Of a DNA stretch of 64,000 nucleotides, positions 16,911 through 25,629 are shown in pieces. Source of the DNA: Gp13-AA77 sp035946575 (GTDB lineage: Bacteria > Acidobacteriota > Terriglobia > UBA7540); contig DASYZG010000080.1 in assembly GCA_035946575.1 (NCBI GenBank), forward strand, positions 74,734-138,733, in the 5' to 3' direction. The notes beneath the pieces were generated by a model that did not search any database, was not told the DNA's origin, and saw only the letters and a list, made by a program, of their open reading frames with translations. The position numbers and the translations under genes were made by a program. The stretch's first letter is position 1; every line of letters begins with the position of its first letter.

Positions 16911-16968
16911 GTCATTCCCGCGGAAGCGGGAATCCAGTTACTGGAACCCCCGCTTGCGCGGGGGTGAC
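16911..16968. repeat. Dispersed repeat of the CATTCCCGC..GCGGGAATCC type
   Basis: The segment contains two adjacent hairpins: TTCCCGC/GCGGGAA at about 16915-16932 and CCCCCGC/GCGGGGG at about 16947-16964, bounded by GTCA on the left and TGAC on the right. The word GTCATTCCCGCGnAAGCGGG is a common intergenic repeat in many bacteria. Here it sits upstream of the sigma gene and downstream of the PEP-CTERM gene. Confidence 0.7.
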
Positions 16969-17009
16969 GATTCCTTGAGAGTGGTTCTCGAATTCAGACT
17001 GCACCACTG

Positions 17010-17050
17010 CTACGAAAACAAAGAACGGGAACCGTGTCCGGTTCCCGTTC
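17010..17050 (-). terminator. Rho-independent terminator of the PEP-CTERM gene
   Basis: GAACGGGAACCG (17023-17034) and CGGTTCCCGTTC (17039-17050) form a perfect 12-bp stem with a 4-base loop. On the minus strand the stem is followed by TTTGTTTTCG, a U-rich tract. It lies 28 bases downstream of the PEP-CTERM stop codon, the expected position for that gene's terminator. Confidence 0.88.
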
Positions 17051-17077
17051 GACGATAGAGAGTTCTTTGTGACGAGG

Positions 17078-17812
17078 CTAGCTTCGGCTGAACAGCTTGC
17101 GGCGCAGGAAGGTCAAAGCTCCCAGCCCGGAGCCGAGCAACAGCAGACTGGAGGGCTCTGGGGTTGGAGTTCCCGTCTCGAACAGAAGGCGATCGACGGC
17201 GGTGCCGTTGCAACTGCCGCCGTTGTTGCCCGAGCAGTTGTAAGCCAGGATATCGATCCCCGTGATGTTCGCGCCGCTCAGGTCCTGAAGACCCATGAAG
17301 ATCGCGCTGCCGGGATCGTAGCCGCTCACGCCATTGAAGGCGTAAAAGGTACCCAGAGGCGTTGAACCGTTGAACGCTTCAATCTCGGCGCTAAAGGTTC
17401 CGTATTCGTTCCCCTGAATCTCGAAGCCGATGCCGGAGAGGCCTTTGGAGAATGTGAGGTCGATGGCCCCTTCGCCTTTGTGGCTGTTTTTGTTGTACGA
17501 GGCCAGAATGCTGTCGCCCGGTCCGAAAGTCCCTGCCCAGGTGCAGTTGGTCGCCGGGCACTCTAGCAGCGTCGATCCCGGTCCGCCCTGAGCAAAATTG
17601 ATCGTGGTTGAGACCGTGCCGAACTGCGACGTGGCCACAGTGCCGTTCGTCACGTTGAAATTATTGACGCCGATCTCGGCCCACGGCTGGTAATCGTTGT
17701 AGCTGTAAGTTCCTATTGTTCGCACAAGGGTGATACTGTCTGCTTTTGCAGCCGAAGCCGCCGCGCCCATCAGGATCCCCACCGCTGCCACACTCATCAA
17801 CAATCTGCGCAT
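17078..17812 (-). CDS. PEP-CTERM exosortase-sorted exported protein
   Basis: The 244-residue protein has an N-terminal signal peptide (MRRLLMSVAAVGILMGAAAS, cleavage near 25). A beta-rich, Gly/Asn/Thr-rich central region follows with a cysteine pair in CPATNC and another in CSGNNGGSC. The C-terminal sorting signal is PTPEPSSLLLLGSGLGALTF followed by LRRKLFSRS: the PEP motif, a membrane segment and a basic tail. Such proteins are recognised by exosortase and anchored or released at the envelope, often in exopolysaccharide producers. No exosortase gene is in this window; the sugar transferase at 45351 is the only exopolysaccharide-type gene. GGAGG 7 bases before the ATG at 17812 supports this start. 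A terminator follows at 17010-17050. Confidence 0.9.
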   Translation of the reverse strand: MRRLLMSVAAVGILMGAAASAAKADSITLVRTIGTYSYNDYQPWAEIGVNNFNVTNGTVATSQFGTVSTTINFAQGGPGSTLLECPATNCTWAGTFGPGDSILASYNKNSHKGEGAIDLTFSKGLSGIGFEIQGNEYGTFSAEIEAFNGSTPLGTFYAFNGVSGYDPGSAIFMGLQDLSGANITGIDILAYNCSGNNGGSCNGTAVDRLLFETGTPTPEPSSLLLLGSGLGALTFLRRKLFSRS

Positions 17813-17993
17813 CGTAACCTCCGCTTGAGATGTGCTCCGCGTCTGTCCCCTTCCTGGTCTCATGAGCGTCAGCGTTTCCCCTAACGATGCCGCATCAGTG
17901 CCTAGTCAACTGGCAATAACGTCACCCTTGCCAGTGGGTCGAAGTCATGTCTACTCTGTCGCGGATCCAGCCCCGCATCAAAACCCACCAAGG

Positions 17994-18024
17994 ATGCTTC
18001 GCCCGAAAGAAGTCGGCAAAGCAT
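17994..18024. promoter_or_regulatory. Structured hairpin in the PEP-CTERM leader
   Basis: ATGCTT (17994-17999) pairs with AAGCAT (18019-18024), and GCC (18001-18003) pairs with GGC (18015-18017) inside, leaving a CGAAAGAAGTC-like loop. In the + strand the loop region GAAAGAAGTCGGCAAAGC loosely recalls cyclic-di-GMP riboswitch words, but the orientation is opposite to the gene, so I do not make that call. A structured leader is possible; its function is unknown. Confidence 0.3.
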
Positions 18025-18080
18025 AGCCTGTAGACGATTAACCACTCGTGGGCACCATTCCTTGGACTCTGGGTAACTAC

Positions 18081-18109
18081 TTTGTACTATCCGGGCCAGT
18101 TCCTGTCAA
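18081..18109 (-). promoter_or_regulatory. Sigma-70-like promoter, minus strand
   Basis: On the minus strand TTGACA (complement at 18104-18109) is followed after exactly 17 bases by TACAAA (complement at 18081-18086). The -35 box is perfect and the -10 box matches 4 of 6 consensus positions. It points towards the PEP-CTERM gene, 260 bases away, with no other gene between. Confidence 0.5.
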
Positions 18110-18192
18110 GGATTTTTGTATATAGTGCTGTGGCCTAAGGATATAATACTCGGGCGACAAAACCGGGCTTGCCGGCGAGACCTTCCGATTCC

Positions 18193-20790
18193 CTACTCTT
18201 CCCTCAGGACCTGCATCGGCTCGACGCGGGCCGCGCGGATCGCCGGGACGAGGGAGGCCACGGCGGCGACGGCAATAATGACCATCACGACTCCAAGGAG
18301 GGTAGGGGCATCGGATGGAGTTACTCCGTAGAGCATGCCGGAGAGCACGCGCGCGAAGGCGGCGCCGAGCAGCAGGCCACTGGCGCAGCCCAGAAGCGAA
18401 ACCCGGAGGCCTTCATAGAGAAACTGCCGAAGCACCCGTCCCGGCACGGCGCCCAGAGCCAGTCGTAGTCCCACCTCTCTGCGGCGCACGCTCACGAAGT
18501 AGCTCAGCGTCCCGTAAAGGCCGAGGCAGGCCAGCGACAGAGCGGTGAGGGCGAAGAACGTCAGTAGCACGGTGCGCAGCCGGGTGTCAGCAAAGGCGTC
18601 CCCAAGATGATCGCTGAGCGGCATCACATCGAACACCGAGCGCCCGGGCTCCACTTCATGAATCTTGCGGCGGATGGTGTCCGCCATGGCCATGGGCTCG
18701 GCCCGGGTCCGGATCAGGTAATTGGGATCGGGACCCGAAGCGCTGCCGCACCAGTAGACCGTGGGAACGGGCGCGCGATTGAGGCCCACTTCCCGAGCGT
18801 CGCCCACAATTCCGCGGATCTCGCCCGAACCCAGGAACGCGTTCTCCGTCGCCACCAGGTGATGGCCGATGACGGATTCGCCGGAGAAGTAAGCGTTGGC
18901 GAAGCTCCGGTTGACGAGCGCGGCGGGCGTGCCGGGGTCCTCAGGACAGCTCTTGCCGGCGAGCAGCGGAATCTGCATGGTCGCGAAGTAATCGCGAGAC
19001 ACGTAGCGGCTTTCCACCATGATCTTGGGCCGGGCCTCAGCCCTGCCTTCAGCCAACTTCAGTTCCACCTCATACTGTGCCGGAACCCCGGGCAGCGTCG
19101 CCGAGGTCGTGGCCGCCTCAACGCCCGGAAGCACACGCAACGCGTCCAGCGTCCGGTCAATCCGGTGCCCGAGGGTCTTCATGTCCGCCGTCTCGCCGTA
19201 TCCGCCGGTAATATGCAGAGTAAGGACGTGGCTCGGATTGAAGCCTGGCGACACGCGGCCGAGAGCCTGAAAACTGCGCAGCAAGAGCCCCGCGCCGGTC
19301 AGGAGCGTGACCGCCAGCGCCACTTGTAATCCGACCAGCAGCCATTGCAGCGGATTCCGTCCCGCCACCTGGGTGCGGCTCGATTGCGCCAGCGACCCGG
19401 ATAGTCCGCGCCGCGTGGCGTGCAAAGCCGGAAACAGCGCGCAGAGTAGAGCCACCAGCACGGCGCACGTGAGGGTGTAGAGGACGATTCGCCAGTCGAG
19501 CGTGATCTCATCGAAGCGCGGCAGGTTCCCGGCCAGGGCGCGAAAGACGCCCGCAGCTCCGCCTGCCAGTGCGAGGCCAAGCGCGGCCCCGATCAGTGCC
19601 ATAACGAGTACTTCGGTAAGCAATTGCGACATGACCGCGGCGCGGGTAGCGCCGAGCGCGAGGCGGATGGCGATTTCGTGTTGGCGCTCGCTGGCTCGGG
19701 CGAGCAGCAGCGCCGCGATGTTCACGCAGGCGATCAGCAGCAACACCGAGACCGCCCCGAAGAGCAGCCACAGTGATTCCGTCACATCCCCGACCACAGT
19801 CTCCTTGAGAGGCTCGACGCTGACTTTTAAGTCGCCGTCGGTTTGCGGAAACTGGTGCCCGAGCTGCGCCTGTACGGACGCCATATTGGCGCAGGCCTGC
19901 GCCACCGTCACCCCCCGCTTGAGGCGCCCGATGGTGGTGAACCACGTCGACTCCCGGCTTTGCGCGAAGGGCGCGTCCATCCCAATGGCGGTCCACACGT
20001 CAACGTCGCGCACGGGGAAGAGAAATGAAGCGGGCATGACTCCGATGATCGTCTGGGAATACCCGCTTAGGTGGAGCTTCTTGCCGACTACGGTCGGATC
20101 GCCGCCGAAGCGGCGTCGCCAGAAGCGATCGCTGATCAGAACGGCGGCCGGCCCGCCGAAGCGCTCTTCATCCGGACTGAAATCCCGGCCAAGCACCGGT
20201 GCCACGCCCCAGACCTCAAGAAACCGGGGAGTCACCGCGGCCATGGTTACTTTTTCGGGAAGATCGCCGGAGGTTTCGGATTCGTCCTGCGTGTAGTATC
20301 CCGCCATCGCCTGGAAGGTGGAGTTCAGCCGGTTCCAGTCCTCCAGGCGCACCGGCGCCACGGGCCCGCCCTGGCCGGGAGCCTTGGGGTTGTACTGGTC
20401 GAGCCGCATCAGCCGATCGCTTTCGGGAAAGGGAAGGGGGCGCAGAACGATGGCGTCGAGCGCCGAGAACACGGCGCTGTTGGCTCCGATACCGAGCGCG
20501 AGCGTAGCGATCACAGTGATCGAGAACAAGGGAGACTTGCGCATGAACCGGAAGGCCGATTTCACATTCGCCGCCGCAGTCTCGATCAGAGGGAGACGGT
20601 GCACGTCACGCAATTTTTCCTTGATCTGCTCTTTGCCGCCGAACTCCAGCATGGCCTGTCTCCGCGCCTCCCCGGGTTCGATGCCCGCCACGATCTTGGC
20701 CTCCGTCAGCTCCTCGATGTGGAAGCGAATCTCAGAATCCAGCTTGTCCTCAAGCCGCCGCTTGCCAAACAAATCGCTTAGCCAGTCCAT
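18193..20790 (-). CDS. ADOP-type MacB-like ABC transporter permease
   Basis: The 865-residue protein belongs to the acidobacterial duplicated orphan permeases. The first 75 residues are the permease-prefix region (DKLDSEIRFHIEELTEAKIV, EARRQAMLEFGG). A first membrane segment follows at about 90-112 (PLFSITVIATLALGIGANSA), then a MacB-type periplasmic core domain, a FtsX-like block of three segments near 340-440, a second hinge segment near 485, a second periplasmic core and a final FtsX-like block near 740-850. No ATPase is encoded beside it, as expected for orphan permeases. Substrates of this group are unknown. The PadR gene lies 77 bases upstream in the same direction, the standard arrangement. 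Confidence 0.93.
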   Translation of the reverse strand: MDWLSDLFGKRRLEDKLDSEIRFHIEELTEAKIVAGIEPGEARRQAMLEFGGKEQIKEKLRDVHRLPLIETAAANVKSAFRFMRKSPLFSITVIATLALGIGANSAVFSALDAIVLRPLPFPESDRLMRLDQYNPKAPGQGGPVAPVRLEDWNRLNSTFQAMAGYYTQDESETSGDLPEKVTMAAVTPRFLEVWGVAPVLGRDFSPDEERFGGPAAVLISDRFWRRRFGGDPTVVGKKLHLSGYSQTIIGVMPASFLFPVRDVDVWTAIGMDAPFAQSRESTWFTTIGRLKRGVTVAQACANMASVQAQLGHQFPQTDGDLKVSVEPLKETVVGDVTESLWLLFGAVSVLLLIACVNIAALLLARASERQHEIAIRLALGATRAAVMSQLLTEVLVMALIGAALGLALAGGAAGVFRALAGNLPRFDEITLDWRIVLYTLTCAVLVALLCALFPALHATRRGLSGSLAQSSRTQVAGRNPLQWLLVGLQVALAVTLLTGAGLLLRSFQALGRVSPGFNPSHVLTLHITGGYGETADMKTLGHRIDRTLDALRVLPGVEAATTSATLPGVPAQYEVELKLAEGRAEARPKIMVESRYVSRDYFATMQIPLLAGKSCPEDPGTPAALVNRSFANAYFSGESVIGHHLVATENAFLGSGEIRGIVGDAREVGLNRAPVPTVYWCGSASGPDPNYLIRTRAEPMAMADTIRRKIHEVEPGRSVFDVMPLSDHLGDAFADTRLRTVLLTFFALTALSLACLGLYGTLSYFVSVRRREVGLRLALGAVPGRVLRQFLYEGLRVSLLGCASGLLLGAAFARVLSGMLYGVTPSDAPTLLGVVMVIIAVAAVASLVPAIRAARVEPMQVLREE

Positions 20791-20802
20791 AACAATCTCA
20801 TT

Positions 20803-20838
20803 TGACTGCCGACCGTCAACTAACTACTGTTAACTACT
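20803..20838. repeat. Copy of the GACTGCCGACCGTCAACT word repeat
   Basis: The spacer between the ADOP permease and padR reads TGACTGCCGACCGTCAACTA followed by ACTACTGTTAACTACTG, a loose member of the ACTGTCGACTGTCAACTG family seen at 6592-6686 and near 11163. It has internal symmetry (TTGAC/GTCAA, AGTTAAC-type words) but no perfect long stem. Confidence 0.45.
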
Positions 20839-20867
20839 GCCGTTCTTTTGCTTCCAACCCTGCCAGG

Positions 20868-21203
20868 TTACGACTCCGTCTGCAGAATCCGTCCCACGGC
20901 GCCTGCCAGCCGATGCCAGCCCGCCTCCTCCTTCTCCAGTTGCTTCCGGCCCTTTGCCGAGAGCTTGTAGAACTTGGCTTGCCGCCCCTTCCCGGACTCG
21001 CCCCATTCCGCCGCCAGCCACCCTCGCTTCTCCAGCCGATGCAGCGCCGGATAGAGCGATCCTTGCTGCACCTTCAGGACCTCCTTCGAGATCTGCTGGA
21101 TGCGCTGCGAGATTCCGTACCCGTGCACCGGCCCCAGCGCCACGATCTTCAGGATCAGCATGTCGAGCGTGCCTTGCAGCAGGTCGGCCTTATCGGTGGG
21201 CAT
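20868..21203 (-). CDS. PadR-family transcriptional regulator
   Basis: This 111-residue winged-helix repressor of the acidobacterial PadR group has LLQGTLDMLILKIVALGPVH and GYGISQRIQ in the recognition domain, then VLKVQQGSLYPALHRLEKRG, the classic wing-proximal PadR signature. The tail has RQAKFYKLSAKGRKQLEKEE. It should act as a homodimer controlling the ADOP permease and itself. An AGGAG site lies 8 bases before the start. The promoter at 21225-21254 overlaps an inverted repeat that is the likely operator, so autorepression is plausible. The signal that lifts repression is unknown. Confidence 0.93.
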   Translation of the reverse strand: MPTDKADLLQGTLDMLILKIVALGPVHGYGISQRIQQISKEVLKVQQGSLYPALHRLEKRGWLAAEWGESGKGRQAKFYKLSAKGRKQLEKEEAGWHRLAGAVGRILQTES

Positions 21204-21820
21204 CGTGTTCTCCTAGACAACCTACCTATACAGCCGGGATAGGTAGAATGTCAAGGAGAGCCTTGGCCGGCTGACTGGTGGTGGGTCAGTTTGGAGCCAG
21301 TCGATGACCGCGGGGCTTCCGCTCGTTCCTGTCCATTCAATAGACCGGCTGGCGCAAGCCTTCTCGCGTGAATTTCCACCTCTCGATGCCCCCGACGGTG
21401 CACGATCGCGCTCACTGTCGCGTGTGGCAGCAGCGCTTGTCCCGTTCAATATCAACACGGACCAAGAGTGCCGGGAAAACTGGAGTACATGCATAATAAT
21501 CGGGTGAAGCGGTAGGCTGGCGTCAGCCGGGGGGACGGCGCGAGTCTGCACCCCGCGGCGGACTTCCTGTAAAGGGCGAGCGACCTTTGAGGAGGTCGGC
21601 TGGCGCTGAAACGCACGCGGCAACGTCCGCGCATCTTGTCGGTATGCGGGCAGCAATCGTGCGTGGCACCGGCTGACCTGCATTATCCTAATGTCAATGG
21701 AACCTGAATCGCGCGTGGAACGGGATTTTCACAACAGTCTGCCCGCGCCTCTGCCAGGCAACGGCTCATTGTGCGTTCCTTGGGGCATCTCAACGTAGCA
21801 GTCGAAGAACGGAATAGCCG
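21204..21820. other. 617-base spacer, mostly featureless
   Basis: Apart from the padR promoter/operator at 21222-21254 I see no gene, hairpin or repeat here. Several open frames exist but show no protein-like composition, no ribosome binding site and no recognisable motif. A strong promoter for the flavin monooxygenase at 21821 is not obvious. Confidence 0.5.
21222..21254 (-). promoter_or_regulatory. padR promoter with overlapping operator
   Basis: On the minus strand TTGACA (complement at 21249-21254) is followed after 18 bases by TATAGG (complement at 21225-21230). The half-sites CTACCTAT (21222-21229) and ATAGGTAG (21239-21246) are exact complements, 9 bases apart. One half-site covers the -10 box and the other lies between the boxes. 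A dimeric PadR bound here would block polymerase. The 22-base gap to the start codon carries AGGAG. Confidence 0.65.
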
Positions 21821-22948
21821 ATGGTCAACCTGGAAAGAACTTTGATTGTAGGTGGAGGAATCGCCGGTCTAACCTTGGCCAGTGCTTTATCTCAGCGGGG
21901 CTTCAAGGCGGAGCTCGTCGAGCGCAATCCCGTCTGGCAGGCTGTCGGGGCAGGGATAGCGGTGCAGCCGAACGGCATGAGGGTGCTGCGCGCCCTCGGA
22001 ATGGGTGAGGCCGTAAGGAAGGCGGGAACGCTGATTCGCCACTGGGGCTTCTGTGATCAACAGCAAGAGGTACTCTGCGAGATCGACCTCCAGGCGCTTT
22101 GGGGCGATGTGGGACCCTTCATCGGTATCGAGCGGACCGAACTTCATGAAGTTCTGGTGGAAGGAGCCGCGGCCGTCCGCCACAGGCTCGGTACGTCCCT
22201 CAGCTCCTTGACCCAGCAACCTGACAGTGTGTCTGTCGCTTTCAGCGATGGCTCGACCGGGGACTACGACCTGGTGGTTGGAGCAGACGGTATTTCTTCC
22301 ACCGTGCGCGGGCTGGCGCTAACCAACATCTCGCCCGCCGACCTTGGGGCAATGAACTGGCGCAGCATCGCTCCGATCCGCCCGCATGGACTTGGCGCCT
22401 TACGCTTTATGCTGGGAGACCGGTGCTTCTTCGGGCTCTGCCCGGTTGGGGATGGACAGACGTATGGTTTTGGATATGTTATGGAGCCGCGCTTCCGCGA
22501 CCCTCTGGAGGGTCGGCTCGAACGTCTGCGCAGCCGATTTGCCGGTTTTGGGAGCCTTGTCCAGGAGTATCTGGCATCGCTCAAGCGCGATGACCAGGTC
22601 CACTGCTCGGCCATGCAGTGGGTGGATGTCGATGAATGGTATGCCGGTCGCGTGGTGCTCATCGGTGATGCGGCGCATGCCAGTTCGCCCCTCATGGGCC
22701 AGGGTGGCTGCATGGCGATGGAGGACGCGTACGTCCTGGCCGAACTTTTGCATTCGGAGGATACCTTAGATACCGCTCTCCGTGCCTATGTCGATAGGCG
22801 CAAGCCACGGGTTCAGTGGGTGCAGCAGCAAAGTATGGCTACCGCAGAAAGTCTTGGCCTCCCGCCTGCCACCCGAAATACTGCAATTCGGGAACGCGGA
22901 CATGCGATGATGCAGCACCGCTTCAAACCACTTACTGCGGCACCCTAA
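21821..22948 (+). CDS. FAD-dependent monooxygenase of the PHBH/aromatic hydroxylase type
   Basis: The 375-residue flavoprotein shows all three fingerprint motifs of the group: the dinucleotide motif GGGIAGLTLASAL (residues 11-23), the DG motif VVGADGISSTVR (about 153-164) and the GD motif VVLIGDAAHASSPLMGQGG (about 283-301). These enzymes reduce FAD with NAD(P)H and hydroxylate aromatic or polyketide-like compounds in the cytoplasm. The substrate cannot be told from sequence; length and motifs are like those of salicylate/zeaxanthin-type monooxygenases. It stands alone: the nearest gene is a convergent one 920 bases away. The ribosome binding site is weak (AACGGAATAG). Confidence 0.9.
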   Translation: MVNLERTLIVGGGIAGLTLASALSQRGFKAELVERNPVWQAVGAGIAVQPNGMRVLRALGMGEAVRKAGTLIRHWGFCDQQQEVLCEIDLQALWGDVGPFIGIERTELHEVLVEGAAAVRHRLGTSLSSLTQQPDSVSVAFSDGSTGDYDLVVGADGISSTVRGLALTNISPADLGAMNWRSIAPIRPHGLGALRFMLGDRCFFGLCPVGDGQTYGFGYVMEPRFRDPLEGRLERLRSRFAGFGSLVQEYLASLKRDDQVHCSAMQWVDVDEWYAGRVVLIGDAAHASSPLMGQGGCMAMEDAYVLAELLHSEDTLDTALRAYVDRRKPRVQWVQQQSMATAESLGLPPATRNTAIRERGHAMMQHRFKPLTAAP

Positions 22949-23868
22949 GCCGTGCAGCGATGATATTCGCGGGTGGCCGCGACATTGTCTTTCTCGTTGT
23001 GACACCCTCTCCTTGACCGTGCCAGCCGCCCGGCCGAAGGTTTCCCACCTGCAGCGCCGTGGGCAACGTGGCGAGGCTCTTCCGGTTGACATCCATAACC
23101 GAATGGTATATAAGGGGATTGTAATCTTCCGCAAATCCCCGGTTTGCGCCGAGGCCGTCCCATGGCCCCCTTCAGTTCCGAGTCCGCGCGCGGCGAGGAC
23201 TTGAGTCCCGTTCGCCTTCATAATCCGATGTGCTGTTACCTGACCGGCAGCGAACCCGGCGTCGAAGGTCGCGCCGATATCGTGAAGCTGCGCCAGGCGA
23301 GCGCGGCGCGGCTCGACAGCTCGGTCAAATTGGCGAAAAGCCCAAAGAAGTGCGTAGGATCTTGTGATGCAACGAACCCATCCTTGTATCATCCTAAGGA
23401 CATTGGAGTTAACCCCGTTTGTGGGCCTTTACGCCTCGAGATTTTTAAGAAACGAACCCAATCGGGAATCGCCAAGGTAAATAAGGAGTTAGGCCTGAAA
23501 CTGGCCTGTTTTCGGCCGGAATTTTTCGACGTGAATTTCGCTCCCAAAGAGGCACTTTTTGTCTTCCAGAAGCGAACTCGAAGCGAACAAAAGAGTGGAG
23601 AGAGGCAGCGCCGGGATTTCGGCACTCGATTGCGGAGGCAGCCGGGCAAAGGCTTGGCTAGTCTCGTGTAACAGACGAAGGTTAACAAATTCGGTCACTG
23701 TCACCCTGAGCGCAGCGAAGGGTCTCTGCATTTGTTTGCAGAAACTACGGAGATGCTTCGCTTCGCTCAGCATGACAATGATCCGCTGACATCTGTTGCG
23801 GATCCCGGTTACATGACACCAGCGAATGACAGGCAGAATCGACTTGATCTGCGGGATCGGCAGGGATA
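22949..23868. other. 920-base spacer with AT-rich part and repeat
   Basis: No gene is supported. Low-GC sequence around 23390-23600 contains words such as AAACGAACCCA that also appear in the island near 44850. A repeat pair lies at 23700-23776. A stretch near 23220-23340 is free of stops on both strands and might be gene debris (minus-strand phrase RLAQLHDIGATFDAGFAAG), but I cannot assign it. Confidence 0.5.
23700..23776. repeat. GTCACCCTGAGCGCAGCGAAG inverted repeat
   Basis: The left arm GTCACCCTGAGCGCAGCGAA (23700-23720) and right arm CTTCGCTTCGCTCAGCATGA (23756-23776) are near complements. They enclose CTGCATTTGTTTGCAG, which forms a short hairpin of its own (CTGCA/TGCAG). A third partial copy is at 2253-2273. 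This family is frequent in spacers of soil bacteria. Confidence 0.75.
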
Positions 23869-25629
23869 TCACCCTGGATACGGATAACCCTTGGCCAGCA
23901 CCTTCTCGAGCTCGGAGTCATGTCCGTAGATGTCGTCAAAGAAGTCCACTTCGCCGTTGGGCTGGACCACGGCGGTGGAGTAGAGGATGAGCACCGGGAT
24001 CGGCTTGTCGAGATTGATCTGTGTGGAGTCGCCGCCGCTCATCGCCGCCCTGATCCGCGCAGCGGTCCATGCGGGTTTGTCGGCGAGCACCCAGGCGGCG
24101 AGCTTCGCCGGATCCTCCAGCCGGATGCAGCCATGGCTGAAGTCGCGCCGTGTTTTCGAAAACAACTCCTGCGCCGGCGTGCCGTGCAGATAGACGCTGT
24201 ACTCGTTGGGAAAGAGGAATTTCACCAGGCCCAGCGAGTTGTTCGGCCCCGGCTTCTGGCGGATTTCGAGGCGGCCGGCCTCGAGGTCCTTCAACTGCTC
24301 GTCAGTGACCGGGCCCGATCCGATCGCACGGCCGGCGCGATCGACCATCTCGCAATTCTCTTTCTCAAGATACCTGCGATTCTTGCGGATCTTCGGCACC
24401 ATTTCCGCCCGCTGGATGCTGAGGGGCACGTTCCAGTAGGGCCGGAAGATCAGGTAGCGCATGTTCTCGGCAAACACGGGCGTCTGATGCTGGTAAGCGC
24501 GGCCCACCACCACGCGCATGGTGAGCGCCACGCGCTGCTGCGCGCTGTAGGCGCGCAATTCGAACTCGGGCACGTTGACCACAATCGGCGGGCGCGGGAA
24601 GTCAGGCGGAATCCAGCGCCAGCGCTCGAGAGCCATTTGCAGTTGCAGCACACGGCGCTCGAGCGGCACGTTGATCTCGTGCGCCGTCTTCAGATCAAGC
24701 ACGCCGCTGGGATCAAGACCATGCCGCCGCTGGAAATGCTTGACGCCATCGACCAGCGGTCCATCGTAAGTAGCAGAAGAATCCCCGGCCGCCGACGCCG
24801 GCGAGGTGCTCGCGCGAAGATCACCGAGCAACGCCAGGCGCTCGGCAAGCTGCGGCACCGACGGGTAAGCGTCGCCGGGATGGACCGGCGTCCTGGGCAC
24901 AGCGATGGCCTGGCCGTCACCCTGCTTCTCCAGCGCGAGATAAGCCTCAAGCGCCTGCACCGTGCGGCGATAGCCCGCAAACTGCGGCTCGACTTGGGCC
25001 AGCACGGCGCCCGGATCCGGGCTGTCGATGATCTTCTGCCGGATCAGGTCCTGCAGCTTGTACTTCTTGTGCTCGATGTCGAGCCCGAACTTGAAATGGC
25101 GCGGGTTCACCTTGCCGATGTGCAGGTCGGAGATGTAGCGCATCAGCGAGACCGTGAGCGCGAGATCAAAGCGCGCGAGATCATTCTCGGTGGGCGGCGG
25201 ATTCGTCCGCCGCAACCGCTCGAGGCGCTCCGGCCAGCGCGGACCGTCGTAGTCTGCGCCCTGCAGCCCCTTGTTATCGGCGGCTTCGAGCAGCGTGATA
25301 ACGGCCATGGCTTGGGGCGTCGCCTGCGGCGCATTCGGACTGCCCCGAACCCAGCCAAGCCCGTATCCCGCAGGCTCGTAGAAATCCCTGACGTGGGCGC
25401 GATAGTCGCTGAAGTCGGGCCAACGCAGGTCCGGCAGGTGTCCCGAATCGACGAGAGACTGCATGTCCGCGACCCCTTGCGGGGAGAGGTGCAGCAGCCC
25501 GGCGGCGGGCAGCGTGCCCACGCTCCCCGGCGTTTGTGCGAGCAGGATGCCCGCGCTTCCAGCGATCAAGATCACGATCAGAAAGGCTGCCGGGACCAGC
25601 CGGGTCGCCGGGCCTCTGTCACCTGTCAT
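23869..25629 (-). CDS. Murein L,D-transpeptidase (YcbB-like)
   Basis: This envelope enzyme of 586 residues would cross-link peptidoglycan by 3-3 bonds or attach proteins to it. The N-terminus is a membrane anchor or signal peptide (LVPAAFLIVILIAGSAGILL, residues 11-30). A domain with ISD-like helical sequence follows, then a peptidoglycan-binding repeat near 285-325 (VDGVKHFQRRHGLDPSGVLD). The catalytic YkuD domain contains YLHGTPAQELFSKTRRDFSH followed by GCIRLEDP; the nucleophile cysteine is about residue 501. The domain order matches the large YcbB/LdtD type. It lies in a divergent, isolated position. No terminator is evident downstream. Confidence 0.92.
   Translation of the reverse strand: MTGDRGPATRLVPAAFLIVILIAGSAGILLAQTPGSVGTLPAAGLLHLSPQGVADMQSLVDSGHLPDLRWPDFSDYRAHVRDFYEPAGYGLGWVRGSPNAPQATPQAMAVITLLEAADNKGLQGADYDGPRWPERLERLRRTNPPPTENDLARFDLALTVSLMRYISDLHIGKVNPRHFKFGLDIEHKKYKLQDLIRQKIIDSPDPGAVLAQVEPQFAGYRRTVQALEAYLALEKQGDGQAIAVPRTPVHPGDAYPSVPQLAERLALLGDLRASTSPASAAGDSSATYDGPLVDGVKHFQRRHGLDPSGVLDLKTAHEINVPLERRVLQLQMALERWRWIPPDFPRPPIVVNVPEFELRAYSAQQRVALTMRVVVGRAYQHQTPVFAENMRYLIFRPYWNVPLSIQRAEMVPKIRKNRRYLEKENCEMVDRAGRAIGSGPVTDEQLKDLEAGRLEIRQKPGPNNSLGLVKFLFPNEYSVYLHGTPAQELFSKTRRDFSHGCIRLEDPAKLAAWVLADKPAWTAARIRAAMSGGDSTQINLDKPIPVLILYSTAVVQPNGEVDFFDDIYGHDSELEKVLAKGYPYPG

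Larger units (their letters stand above)
17813..18192. other. 380-base spacer: long leader of the PEP-CTERM gene
   Basis: No gene found. A minus-strand promoter at 18081-18109 would give a leader of about 260 bases before the start at 17812. The leader contains a hairpin (17994-18024) and other pairable stretches. Near 18142 there is also a + strand TATAAT, but it has no well-spaced -35 box and no downstream + strand gene. Confidence 0.5.

Noticed and set aside
17994..18024. Resemblance of the loop to cyclic-di-GMP riboswitch words
   Set aside because: The match is loose, on the strand opposite to the gene, and the conserved core could not be aligned.
18116..18147. + strand TATAAT with upstream TTGTAT
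   Set aside because: Spacing is about 20 bases and no + strand gene follows.
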